Source: Citrobacter europaeus
Lineage (GTDB): Bacteria; Pseudomonadota; Gammaproteobacteria; Enterobacterales; Enterobacteriaceae
Reading direction: 5' to 3'
Length of the DNA stretch: 64,000 bases
Assembly (NCBI GenBank): GCA_020099315.1
Contig: CP083650.1
Span: 1,674,001-1,738,000 of the forward strand
Shown: positions 46,013 through 54,794 of the stretch, in pieces
How the letters are laid out: each line of letters begins with the position of its first letter
Numbering within the stretch: position 1 is the stretch's first letter
Notes under the pieces: generated by a model
Databases searched by the model: none
What the model saw: the letters and a program-made list of their open reading frames with translations, nothing else
What the model was told of the DNA's origin: nothing
Translations under genes and position numbers: made by a program

Positions 46013-46039
46013 GAGGCCCGGATGGGGTATCCAGGCCTC
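46013..46039 (-). terminator. Second hairpin, downstream of ybtA
   Basis: GAGGCCTGGA/TCCGGGCCTC (minus-strand reading, one G-U pair) around a 7-base loop, 34 bases after the ybtA stop. No U tract, so a terminator role is uncertain. Confidence 0.45.
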
Positions 46040-46072
46040 CGTCAGGGAGCAATTTATGGGGCGGGACCCCGG

Positions 46073-47032
46073 TTAAATCAAGCGTTTAAAGGTCGAGGGG
46101 GTTACGCCGAACTGTTTCTGGAAGGCGGCAGAGAAATGGCTGGCGTTGGCATAGCCCAGATCGGCCGCCACCGTCATGACTGAGGTATTGCCGTTAGCCA
46201 GTCGTTTTCTGGCTTCCTGCATTCGTTCAGCCTGAAACAGGCCATAGACGCTGTTGTTGAACAGAACGCGGAAGCCTCGCTTAATTTTGAGAACGCTCAG
46301 ACCGGATTCTCTGGCCAGTTCCGCGACGCCCGGCGCTTGCGTTAGATCAGCCAGCAGCAGATCCTTCGCCCGCAGTAGTTTCTGGCGTTCCATCGGGTTG
46401 AAGTGGCAGGAGAGGCAACTGGCGTCTTCACGATGTTCATCCAGCACCAGACTGAGCATGACCAGACTTTGCCCCTGCAACCATAGCGTCGACGGCTTTT
46501 GTTCATGGCTGAAGCCGTCGTGCATGCGCATCAGCGCGTGACGCAAGGCCTGAGCCGTTAAGTGGGTTTCAGCATTACAACGCTGCTGCTGGCAACAGCA
46601 GTGGGAATCGATCTTATTCTTAATGGGCGCGCTAATATCCGGTACCCACTGCGCGAGAGTTTCAGGACTGAAGGAGAGGGTAATGCTCTCGAATCGGCCA
46701 CAATAGGAGGCGCTGCCGCGGCAGTCTGGCGTATGGGTAATGTAATGGCGATTGCGCGTAAGCTCCCATTCGGTGCGGCGCCTGAGTCCCTGAATCGCAA
46801 ATCGCGATGTGCCTTCCAGGATGCACGAGAAGTTAATCCTGCCCAGATCATCGTGTAGCTGCAACGTCTCAGGCCGCGCAAAATGGCCCCTCCAGAGCAA
46901 AATATCCATACCTTCCTGCAACGAATAGCGCAGCAGTTCACACTGAGCAGGAATATTGCCATCGTTTGCAGGTTTCCCGACCACCAACTGGTGAATAGAG
47001 ATTTCAGATTGCGTTTGCGGTGACTCCGTCAT
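46073..47032 (-). CDS. ybtA: AraC-type yersiniabactin regulator YbtA
   Basis: Transcription regulator that, with yersiniabactin as signal, activates fyuA, irp2 and ybtP promoters and represses its own in Yersinia. 319 residues, full family length. A unique N-terminal ligand domain with a cysteine cluster (HCCCQQQRCNAE) is followed by the C-terminal AraC domain (about 220-319: GVAELARESGLSVLKIKRGF and VAADLGYANASHFSAAF). It is divergent from ybtP, 166 bases apart. The irp2 promoter that normally follows is gone. Confidence 0.95.
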   Translation of the reverse strand: MTESPQTQSEISIHQLVVGKPANDGNIPAQCELLRYSLQEGMDILLWRGHFARPETLQLHDDLGRINFSCILEGTSRFAIQGLRRRTEWELTRNRHYITHTPDCRGSASYCGRFESITLSFSPETLAQWVPDISAPIKNKIDSHCCCQQQRCNAETHLTAQALRHALMRMHDGFSHEQKPSTLWLQGQSLVMLSLVLDEHREDASCLSCHFNPMERQKLLRAKDLLLADLTQAPGVAELARESGLSVLKIKRGFRVLFNNSVYGLFQAERMQEARKRLANGNTSVMTVAADLGYANASHFSAAFQKQFGVTPSTFKRLI

Positions 47033-47103
47033 GACCGGGTTATCTCCCTGTGGCTTAGACCAATGCGGGTAAAAAAAGAACTGAATGGGGTAGATGAGTT
47101 ATT

Positions 47104-47122
47104 GATAATGGTTATTATTCAC
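47104..47122. promoter_or_regulatory. Fur-type box between ybtA and ybtP
   Basis: GATAATGGTTATTATTCAC, with its first seven bases matching the Fur consensus GATAATGATAATCATTATC and most of the middle AT pattern kept. It sits in the shared promoter region of ybtA and ybtP. Confidence 0.55.
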
Positions 47123-47198
47123 ATTAATTATCAGAACGCCACCATGAATTGCCGTTTTTGGTGTCTGTAAAAATTCATCAGGAAATTCAGTTACTCCC

Positions 47199-49001
47199 AT
47201 GTCATCTCAATCATCCAATACTGAATCACCGTCCCGATTTCCTCTCTGGCAGGTGATTACCCCTGTTCGCAGGAAGGTTATTTTAGCTATGGCGCTGGCA
47301 GGACTGGCGGCATTAACCAGCCTGGGGGCTCTTCTTTTTCTGGCGTGGAGTTTACGCGATATTCGTGCGACGCCAGACGATCTTCCGGTCTGGACGCTGG
47401 GCGGCTTGATCGGCTGCGTGGTCTTAACTTTTGTTCTGCGCCTACTGGCGTTTAACACTTCTCATTATGCGGCTTTTCATCTGGAGAATATTCTGCGCAG
47501 CAGGCTAGCCCGTAAAGCATTGCAGCTTCCGCCTGGTGTGTTACAGCAAATGGGTAGCGGGGCAGTGGCGAAAGTGATGCTGGATGACGTGAAGTCGTTA
47601 CATATCTTTGTGGCCGACAGTACGCCGCTCTATGCCCGCGCGATCATCATGCCGCTGGCGACAATCGTTATCTTGTTCTGGCTGGACTGGCGGCTTGCAA
47701 TCGCGACGCTGGGGGTACTGGCGTTTGGCTTAATTGTTCTCGTGCTCACCCGCCAGCGTTCGGAAGATATGGCTCAGCGTTATCATAAGGCGCGTGAGCA
47801 AGTCAGCGCGGCGGTTATTGAGTTCGTACAGGCCATGCCCGTAGTGAGAATGTTTGATAGCGGCAGCACCAGTTTTTTGCGTTATCAACGCGCTCTTGAA
47901 GAGTGGGTCGATGTGCTCAAAACCTGGTATCGCAAAGCCGGTTTTTCAGCGCGTTTCTCATTCTCAATTCTGAATCCTCTCCCGACCCTGTTTGTCCTGA
48001 TTTGGTCGGGATACGGCCTGTTGCATTATGGCAGTCTCGATTTTATCGCGTGGGTAGCCGTTTTACTGCTGGGCAGCGGAATGGCCGAAGCTGTGATGCC
48101 AATGATGATGCTCAATAATCTGGTCGCGCAAACACGTTTAAGCATTCAACGTATTTATCAGGTTCTCGCGATGCCGGAGTTATCGCTGCCGCTGTTTGAC
48201 CAGCAACCGAAAGAGGCGAGCATTACCTTCGAGCAGGTGAGCTTTCATTATCCGCAAGCGCGTACTGGCGCCGCGTTGCAGAAGGTAAGCTTTCATGTGC
48301 CCGCCGGGAAAATTGTGGCGCTGGTTGGGCCTAGCGGTGCCGGAAAAAGCACAGTGGCGCGCTTGCTGCTGCGTTACGCCGATCCGGACAAAGGCCATAT
48401 CCGTATTGGCGGCGTGGATCTGCGCGATATGCAGACGGACACCTTAATGAAGCAACTCTCGTTTGTGTTTCAGGACAACTTCCTTTTTGCCGACACGATA
48501 GCCAATAACATTCGTCTGGGTGCACCGGATACGCCGCTGGAGGCGGTAATCGCCGCGGCCAGAGTGGCGCAGGCCCATGATTTTATTAGCGCGCTGCCAG
48601 AAAGTTACAACACGCGAGTTGGGGAACGCGGCGTATTTCTCTCCGGTGGCCAGCGGCAGCGCATCACCATCGCCCGGGCGCTTTTACAAGATCGCCCCAT
48701 TCTGGTACTCGATGAGGCGACGGCGTTTGCTGACCCGGAAAACGAGGCGGCGCTTATCAAGGCGCTCGCGGCAGCCATGCGTGGCAGGACGGTCATCATG
48801 GTCGCGCATCGACTCTCAATGGTGACTCAGGCCGATGTGATATTGCTGTTTTCCGACGGACAGCTCAGGGAAATGGGGAGCCATACGCAACTGTTGGCGC
48901 AGGGGGGGCTGTATCAACGGCTCTGGCAACACTATCAGCAGGCGCAGCATTGGCTGCCGGGTGGAACACAGGAAGAGGTGGCGGAAAATGAAAGACAATA
49001 A
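47199..49001 (+). CDS. ybtP: Yersiniabactin-iron ABC transporter YbtP
   Basis: Inner-membrane half transporter, with membrane and ATPase domains fused, that imports ferric yersiniabactin together with YbtQ. 600 residues: type-IV-exporter-like membrane domain with about six segments (about 25-310) and ATPase domain with Walker A GPSGAGKST (about 377), LSGGQRQR (about 480) and Walker B ILVLDEATAF. Intact. It overlaps ybtQ by 14 bases. First gene of ybtPQX. Confidence 0.96.
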   Translation: MSSQSSNTESPSRFPLWQVITPVRRKVILAMALAGLAALTSLGALLFLAWSLRDIRATPDDLPVWTLGGLIGCVVLTFVLRLLAFNTSHYAAFHLENILRSRLARKALQLPPGVLQQMGSGAVAKVMLDDVKSLHIFVADSTPLYARAIIMPLATIVILFWLDWRLAIATLGVLAFGLIVLVLTRQRSEDMAQRYHKAREQVSAAVIEFVQAMPVVRMFDSGSTSFLRYQRALEEWVDVLKTWYRKAGFSARFSFSILNPLPTLFVLIWSGYGLLHYGSLDFIAWVAVLLLGSGMAEAVMPMMMLNNLVAQTRLSIQRIYQVLAMPELSLPLFDQQPKEASITFEQVSFHYPQARTGAALQKVSFHVPAGKIVALVGPSGAGKSTVARLLLRYADPDKGHIRIGGVDLRDMQTDTLMKQLSFVFQDNFLFADTIANNIRLGAPDTPLEAVIAAARVAQAHDFISALPESYNTRVGERGVFLSGGQRQRITIARALLQDRPILVLDEATAFADPENEAALIKALAAAMRGRTVIMVAHRLSMVTQADVILLFSDGQLREMGSHTQLLAQGGLYQRLWQHYQQAQHWLPGGTQEEVAENERQ

Positions 49002-50790
49002 TCCTGCGGATAACCTCGCCTGGCGCGTCATCTGGCGCCAGCTTATCTCCAGCGTTGGCAGCCAGGCCAGGATGCTGCGACGCTGTATGCTAGCCTTGTT
49101 GCTGGCGGCATTTATGCAGGGGATCGCCTTTGCCTGTCTTTATCCGATCATTGATGCGCTGTTACGGGGAGACGCGCCGCAACTTCTCAATTGGGCTGTG
49201 GCCTTCAGCGTTGCTGCATTTGTGACGCTGGCGCTACGCTGGTATGGCCTGGGCTTTGAATACCGTGGTCATCTGGCGCAGGCCACCCATGAGTTACGCC
49301 TGCGAATAGGGGAGCAGTTACGTCGCGTGCCGCTGGAAAAGCTCCAGCGCGGCAGGGCGGGCGAAATGAACGCCTTACTGCTGGGCAGCGTGGATGAAAA
49401 CCTCAATTATGTTATTGCGATAGCCAATATTTTGCTGCTCACCATCGTCACGCCGCTGACGGCGTCACTGGCGACTTTGTGGATAGACTGGCGGCTGGGG
49501 CTGGTGATGTTGCTAATTTTCCCTCTGCTGGTGCCGTTTTATTACTGGCGCCGCCCGGCGATGCGGCGACAAATGCAGACGCTGGGGGAAGCGCACCAGC
49601 AGCTGAGCGGAGATATCGTTGAGTTTGCTCAGGGGATGATGGTATTGCGTACCTGCGGCAGCGATGCTGAAAAAAGCCGGGCGCTGCTGGCGCATTTCAA
49701 TGCGTTGGAAAACTTACAGACCCGCACCCATCGTCAGGGCGCAGGCGCGACGATGCTGATCGCCAGCGTCGTGGAGTTGGGCCTGCAGGTGGTGGTGTTA
49801 TCCGGGATCGTCTGGGTGGGGACGGGTACTTTGAACCTCGCCTTTCTGATTGCCGCCGTCGCGATGATTATGCGCTTTTCAGAACCGATGGCGATGTTTA
49901 TCAGCTACACCTCAGTTGTGGAACTGATCGCCAGCGCCCTGCAACGGATTGAGCAGTTTATGGCGGTAGCGCCGCTTCCCGTTGCAGAGCAAAGCGAGAT
50001 GCCGGAACGTTACGATATCCGCTTTGACAACGTCAGCTATCGCTACGAAGAAGGCGACGGCCACGCGCTTAATCATGTTTCTTTGACGTTCCTGGCAGCC
50101 AGTATGAGCGCGCTGGTGGGTGCCTCCGGCGCAGGCAAAACCACAGTCACTAAACTGTTAATGCGCTATGCCGATCCACAGCAAGGGCAGATTTCTATTG
50201 GCGGCGTAGATATTCGTCGCCTGACTCCGGAACAGCTCAATAGTCTGATTTCTGTTGTTTTCCAGGATGTCTGGCTGTTCGATGACACACTGCTGGCGAA
50301 TATCCGTATCGCGCGCCCACAGGCGACGCAACAGGAGGTGGAAGAGGCCGCCCGCGCGGCACAGTGCCTTGAGTTTATTTCCCGTCTTCCGCAAGGCTGG
50401 CTGACGCCAATGGGGGAGATGGGCGGTCAGCTTTCGGGCGGCGAACGCCAGCGAATTTCTATTGCCAGGGCGTTATTGAAAAACGCGCCGGTCGTCATTC
50501 TCGATGAACCGACCGCAGCGCTGGATATTGAAAGTGAGCTGGCGGTGCAAAAAGCGATCGATAATTTGGTTCACAACCGGACGGTGATTATCATTGCTCA
50601 CCGTTTATCCACCATCGCCGGGGCCGGAAACATTCTGGTGATGAAAGAAGGGCAGGTGGTTGAGCAGGGTACCCATGCGCAATTGCTCTCTCAACATGGA
50701 CGTTATCAGGCAATGTGGCAGGCGCAATTGGCCGCGCGCGCGTGGCGCGACGTAGGGGTTTCCGCGCCTGGAGTATGGGAACATGAGTGA
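48988..50790 (+). CDS. ybtQ: Yersiniabactin-iron ABC transporter YbtQ
   Basis: Partner half transporter of YbtP. 600 residues from the ATG at 48988 (MKDNNPADNLAWRVIWRQLI), the length in Yersinia; an ATG nine codons upstream is inside ybtP. Membrane domain about 30-310, Walker A GASGAGKTT (about 377), signature LSGGERQR, Walker B VVILDEPTAALD. Intact. The stop overlaps the ybtX start by 8 bases, so ybtP, ybtQ and ybtX are probably translated together. Confidence 0.96.
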   Translation: MKDNNPADNLAWRVIWRQLISSVGSQARMLRRCMLALLLAAFMQGIAFACLYPIIDALLRGDAPQLLNWAVAFSVAAFVTLALRWYGLGFEYRGHLAQATHELRLRIGEQLRRVPLEKLQRGRAGEMNALLLGSVDENLNYVIAIANILLLTIVTPLTASLATLWIDWRLGLVMLLIFPLLVPFYYWRRPAMRRQMQTLGEAHQQLSGDIVEFAQGMMVLRTCGSDAEKSRALLAHFNALENLQTRTHRQGAGATMLIASVVELGLQVVVLSGIVWVGTGTLNLAFLIAAVAMIMRFSEPMAMFISYTSVVELIASALQRIEQFMAVAPLPVAEQSEMPERYDIRFDNVSYRYEEGDGHALNHVSLTFLAASMSALVGASGAGKTTVTKLLMRYADPQQGQISIGGVDIRRLTPEQLNSLISVVFQDVWLFDDTLLANIRIARPQATQQEVEEAARAAQCLEFISRLPQGWLTPMGEMGGQLSGGERQRISIARALLKNAPVVILDEPTAALDIESELAVQKAIDNLVHNRTVIIIAHRLSTIAGAGNILVMKEGQVVEQGTHAQLLSQHGRYQAMWQAQLAARAWRDVGVSAPGVWEHE

Positions 50791-52063
50791 TGTTCAGTCG
50801 AATGTGAAACCACTGACGTTGACGGCCGGACGGGTGATTTTTGCTATTGCCGGCGTCTATGTGACACAAAGTCTGGTATCGGCGCTGTCTATGCAGTCAT
50901 TACCCGCGCTGGTGCGAGCTGCAGGCGGTTCGCTGGCGCTGGCCGGTGCGACAACCCTGTTCATGCTGCCCTGGGCGCTGAAGTTTATTTGGGCGCCGTG
51001 GATCGAACGCTGGCGGCTTCCGCCCGGCAGCCAGGAACGCCGTTCCCGCATGTTAATTCTGCGTGGTCAGGTTGTGTTAGCGGCGATCCTGACGATTGCC
51101 GCAGCGATTGGCTGGTTCGGGCGAGAAGGGGGATTTCCCGATACGCAAATCGTCGCGTTATTTGTTCTGTTTATGGTGGCAGGCACGGTTGCCTCCACCA
51201 TTGATATCGCCAGCGACGGCTTTTGCGTCGATCAACTTACCCGTGCGGGTTACGGCTGGGGAAACAGCGTGCAGGTCGGCGGTAGCTATCTGGGAATGAT
51301 GTGCGGAGGCGGGGTGTTCCTGATGCTGTCGGCATCATCCGGCTGGCCTGTCGCCATGCTAATGATGGCGGTGTTGATTATGGCGCTGTCATTCCCGTTG
51401 TGGCGTATTAAAGAGCCGAAGCGAACAGCGACTATCCCGCATGTTCCGGCCTTAGGTTATGCGCTAAGCAGGGAACAGACGCGCCTGGGCTTACTGCTGG
51501 TATTAATGCTGAATTCAGGCATGCGATTTGTGCTGCCCCTTCTGGCTCCGCTGTTGTTGGATCATGGGTTAAGCATGTCAGCGTTGGGCGCGCTGTTCAG
51601 CGGCGGCAATATTGCAGCGGGAATAGCAGGAACGCTGGCCGGCGGATTACTGATGCAATACACCTCACCCGGCAGAGCGCTGTTGACGGCTTATGGCATC
51701 CAGGGGATCGCGCTGCTGGCGGTGGTGATGACGCTCCTGATAACGCCGGGTCATCTGCTGCTGTCGATTCTCCAGTGTCTGGTTATTGTCCAGTCCATTT
51801 CGCTGGCCTGCGCGCTGGTCTGTCTTTACGCCACGCTGATGTCGCTTTCATCGCCTTTGCAGGCCGGGGTCGACTTCACCCTCTTTCAATGTACTGACGC
51901 GGCAATCGCCATTCTGGCAGGCGTTATCGGCGGCGTTGTTGCTCAACATTTTGGCTATGTTGTCTGCTTCCTGTTTGCCGGGGGATTAACGTTGCTGGCG
52001 GCGTGGATTGCTTATATCCGGCTGCATTCGGCAAAAGAATTGATGACAAGCGCAATTGATTGA
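50783..52063 (+). CDS. ybtX: Yersiniabactin-associated MFS transporter YbtX (Irp8)
   Basis: Twelve-segment MFS permease of 426 residues, full length and intact. It belongs to the ybtPQXS operon; its exact role is not settled, with links to zinc uptake and to siderophore traffic in Yersinia. Opens MSDVQSNVKPLTLTAGRVIF. The next gene in the island, ybtS, is present only as the remnant described next. Confidence 0.95.
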   Translation: MSDVQSNVKPLTLTAGRVIFAIAGVYVTQSLVSALSMQSLPALVRAAGGSLALAGATTLFMLPWALKFIWAPWIERWRLPPGSQERRSRMLILRGQVVLAAILTIAAAIGWFGREGGFPDTQIVALFVLFMVAGTVASTIDIASDGFCVDQLTRAGYGWGNSVQVGGSYLGMMCGGGVFLMLSASSGWPVAMLMMAVLIMALSFPLWRIKEPKRTATIPHVPALGYALSREQTRLGLLLVLMLNSGMRFVLPLLAPLLLDHGLSMSALGALFSGGNIAAGIAGTLAGGLLMQYTSPGRALLTAYGIQGIALLAVVMTLLITPGHLLLSILQCLVIVQSISLACALVCLYATLMSLSSPLQAGVDFTLFQCTDAAIAILAGVIGGVVAQHFGYVVCFLFAGGLTLLAAWIAYIRLHSAKELMTSAID

Positions 52064-52090
52064 TCCGGGAATAACACAGAGAGTTAAGGG

Positions 52091-52278
52091 TTAAAAATCA
52101 GTGAATTTTTACACCTGACGTTACCAGAGGAACAATGGCTGCCGACGAATTTCTGGTGTCTTACGCCAGTTTGCAGAAGAAGAGTGTTATGTCTATGAGC
52201 GTCAGCTATGTGGGTATTTAGGCAAAGGCTGCCAGGCTCGGTTGCACATAAATGCCGACGGAACGCAGCTATTTTTCG
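52091..52278 (+). pseudogene. ybtS: 5' remnant of ybtS (salicylate synthase)
   Basis: Directly after ybtX the plus strand encodes the start of YbtS. The frame from 52094 reads KISEFLHLTLPEEQWLPT. An extra A at 52148 shifts the frame, and it continues ISGVLRQFAEEECYVYERQ then YLGKGCQARLHINADGTQ up to about 52268. The initiator codon has become TTA (52091-52093). Only about 60 of roughly 434 codons remain before foreign sequence begins. YbtS makes salicylate from chorismate as the first building block of yersiniabactin, so this copy cannot work. The match is from memory of YbtS. Confidence 0.85.
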
Positions 52279-52445
52279 GGTTCCACATTGTTCTGAGGGT
52301 AGGTGTCGACCGGCGAGCACAACCCCGCCGCGTTTCCACAACCACTGTCGGAATCCGGGAACAGCCAGTTTATTTAGCCCACAACCACGCACCTTAAAGC
52401 GTTTTCGGCGATGTTATTGATTTCCATCTAGCCAGTACTGCAGCA
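52279..52445 (-). pseudogene. C-terminal fragment of an IS66-type transposase (TnpC)
   Basis: The minus strand reads MEINNIAENALRCVVVG, a stop, then NWLFPDSDSGCGNAAG and NNVEP. This is the C-terminal block of IS66 transposases (consensus close to VEIDNNxxENALRxxxxGRKNWLFAGSD). It carries an in-frame stop and is preceded in another frame by LQYWLDG. No other part of the element or its ends is seen. It begins where the ybtS remnant stops. Confidence 0.65.
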
Positions 52446-52493
52446 TGCGTACATGACATTAATGTTGAAGATGATTAATCTGCCCGGATAGCT

Positions 52494-53426
52494 TTAGTCA
52501 GCGCTCTGGACTTTTGGCCTGCCTTGCAGGCGATCCCTAATTTCCTCATGAATATAATCCAGCAAAGCATATCTTTTCCTGTATTCTGAGCGTTTTTTAC
52601 TGGGAAGCGCATTAAATGACTTACGCTCGACATTCACCGGTAACTGATACCAGTTACTATATGGACGGCCAGCAATCGATTCCCAAAAATCACTGTATGT
52701 GGCAACAAAGGACTTACGTTTCTTATACCGGTATCTCAGTTGCCTGAAAACATGACTTTGTTCGCTGACTGCTAAAACATCAGAAATATCACAGCAACTC
52801 ATTAATGAGCACAGAGCCTCATAAACGATCCGCTTAGGAAATAGTCCATAGCAGGCCTTAGTTGCATCCCTAATAACGTCAGGTCCAATATTTTTTGGAG
52901 CACCCTGTAAACCACCAATAAACGCACAATGCCCTTTTGGCGTTGGGATAATAGAGAATGACAAACGAGCGACCGGGATCGTGTTATAATAGAGCGACAA
53001 CATCAGTTCTCCCTCGCGATCAAAACCGCCAGAAGAGCAATAAATATTAAGCTCCTCACCATTTTTCCCATTAAACTGAGTCAATAATACATCACTGTCC
53101 GGAAATAAAAATTCCTGATATTTTACTGGCAGACTCTGGATAAAACGGTAATGTCCAATGATATTTTTACGTCGAGTCTTGGTTAGTCCACCTTTATGTA
53201 AATAAGGGCGATGAATTTTGGCCGGCAACGTAGGTTGTATTTCCAGGATCTTATTCGCTTCACTAAGTGAACATAACTCATAAAAATAAAGAATACTGGA
53301 GGCAGGATTGATTATGCACCGTAAAAGATACATGAATCGAAATTTCTTGTTCTTCCATTTGCCATGCAGAGAACCACGAGCCAGTACGATGTTTGTCAGA
53401 AATTTTAAAAATGATACATTTTTCAT
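52494..53426 (-). CDS. VirK/YbjX-family (DUF535) protein
   Basis: 310 residues with the DUF535 layout: an N-terminal basic region, then SILYFYELCSLSEANKILEI, HRPYLHKG, GGLQGAP and a C-terminal basic helical part (SKKRSEYRKRYALLDYIHEE). Family members are Shigella VirK and Salmonella VirK/YbjX, linked to virulence-factor export and resistance to host peptides; the biochemical role is unknown. The gene is AT-rich with unusual codon use compared with the backbone, consistent with transfer. No partner gene is adjacent. Confidence 0.85.
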   Translation of the reverse strand: MKNVSFLKFLTNIVLARGSLHGKWKNKKFRFMYLLRCIINPASSILYFYELCSLSEANKILEIQPTLPAKIHRPYLHKGGLTKTRRKNIIGHYRFIQSLPVKYQEFLFPDSDVLLTQFNGKNGEELNIYCSSGGFDREGELMLSLYYNTIPVARLSFSIIPTPKGHCAFIGGLQGAPKNIGPDVIRDATKACYGLFPKRIVYEALCSLMSCCDISDVLAVSEQSHVFRQLRYRYKKRKSFVATYSDFWESIAGRPYSNWYQLPVNVERKSFNALPSKKRSEYRKRYALLDYIHEEIRDRLQGRPKVQSAD

Positions 53427-54132
53427 AAATATCGCGTGTTAATCTGTTATTTAGTGTTAAAATTTTTTCGCTCGTAAATCATAACCCTTGATTGGCACAT
53501 TCAGAATGAATAATAGCTTCATTTCTGGGCGCAACACTTTTCCATTTGGACAGGAGAGAGTTATAAAACCCAAATCTCTGACGGAAATGGACAGGCATTA
53601 ACTAATTTTTAATTATACAGAGTGAAACCTATATATTTATTAAACAAAGTGCTTTTACAGGCATTGCTATATTCTATGAGATGATGAGTGTATTCTTAAG
53701 ATAGAGATGGGGACATTAAACTTCAGTTTAAACAAGGTATTACAGCCTCTACCGTAAGCTGCTTAACAGAACCGTATAGATATTTATTTTTCATTTAGAT
53801 CAACTGCTTAGTTTGGAATGTTTGGCGATCCATGATGGAAAGTCGCTGAAAGGCGAGGATGTGGTCGGTGTGATGGAGGGGGGGTGGGTGCTGGGCAAGC
53901 GCCTGCCGGTATGTATTCATTCTCAAATGACATGGCTCCGGCTAAATTCATCCAAAGTCTCTGGAAAGACAAAGATCCCTGATTTAGCACTGCAATGATT
54001 TAGGTCAGGGTCAATTTGGCCAAGATCTCAAAAAATGCTTGGAACTAAAACGGGTCTATTAACAGAATCAACAAGTCAACTAAGATTAGCTTAACTGACT
54101 TGTTACTCGTCCCATCCTTTTTTAAAATGGTT
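53427..54132. other. 706-bp gap without a supported gene
   Basis: Mostly AT-rich DNA upstream of the virK-like gene. Around 53,810-53,900 the base composition turns GC-rich for about 90 bases. From 53,912 a plus-strand frame reads MYSFSNDMAPAKFIQSLWKD and continues with three stop codons to about 54,115; it could be a decayed gene but I cannot name it. Confidence 0.5.
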
Positions 54133-54375
54133 CTAGCTATCCATACTCTCCGGATACGGATAGCCAGCACTATTTAAAATTTCGGTAAGAGTGAATGCTT
54201 CACCAATGTTAGGCCACTCAATACTGTTTTTTGTTATTCTATAGTTTTTTAAATCTTTTATATTTGCCTGCTTAAGCAATGGGAACCAAATGAAAGGGAC
54301 CGATATAATGAGTCCATTTTGTAACTCAAGACAAATATGATGGGCGGAATACCGTATTTTTTTAACTTGTAACAT
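54133..54375 (-). CDS. DUF2442-domain protein
   Basis: 80 residues matching the DUF2442 pattern: a short beta-rich start (VKKIRYSAHHICLELQNGLI), VPFIWFPLLKQANIKDL, and a final SIEWPNIGEAFTLTEIL that corresponds to the family's conserved W-P-x-x-x-E block. DUF2442 proteins are small, often paired with a DUF4160 partner in toxin-antitoxin-like pairs; no such partner is next to it here. AT-rich. Confidence 0.75.
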   Translation of the reverse strand: MLQVKKIRYSAHHICLELQNGLIISVPFIWFPLLKQANIKDLKNYRITKNSIEWPNIGEAFTLTEILNSAGYPYPESMDS

Positions 54376-54439
54376 AAGAGACCTTAAGGTAAGTTAATGT
54401 ATGGAACACGCTTCATTGAATTGTTGTCAGATAATTTGA

Positions 54440-54739
54440 TTATTTTCCATAAATATCTTTCGATAGTATCCAGTATTGGTAACGTCGATTCCCTTGGGCG
54501 GTGATACGTATCGAATGAAGATTAACATGCCATCCTCCGTCACTGTCAGGTGATTCATCAAAGATAACAGTACCAGTAAGAAAACCTTCATCGATTAAAA
54601 GAGCCATATACGCATAGGTTTCTTTTGTACTACCAATTGATTTAACTAATTGATTCCACTCGTGATGATTTATTCTTGAGGGAAGTGCTGTTTTGAAAGC
54701 ATTTAAAATATGCATTTGTTTATTTTCATCTATAATCAT
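54440..54739 (-). CDS. Small protein of unknown function
   Basis: 99 residues that I do not recognise. The start ATG at 54739 has AGGAG about 9 bases upstream. The predicted shape is helical at the N-terminus (NAFKTALPSRINHHEWNQLV), then LLIDEGFLTGTVIFDES and IRITAQGNRRYQY, an arrangement that resembles winged-helix proteins of the YjcQ/DUF2513 kind; that likeness is only suggestive. It is followed after a 64-bp gap by the DUF2442 gene on the same strand. Confidence 0.65.
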   Translation of the reverse strand: MIIDENKQMHILNAFKTALPSRINHHEWNQLVKSIGSTKETYAYMALLIDEGFLTGTVIFDESPDSDGGWHVNLHSIRITAQGNRRYQYWILSKDIYGK

Positions 54740-54794
54740 TATGGCTACTCCTGTTGATTATTAATGTAATTACTTATTGAGTCTTAGATGGATT

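Noticed and set aside
53717..53736. GTTTAA direct repeat upstream of the virK-like gene, resembling a PhoP box
   Set aside because: The repeat period is 12 bases, not the 11 required for a PhoP box, and it lies about 290 bp upstream; not strong enough to call.
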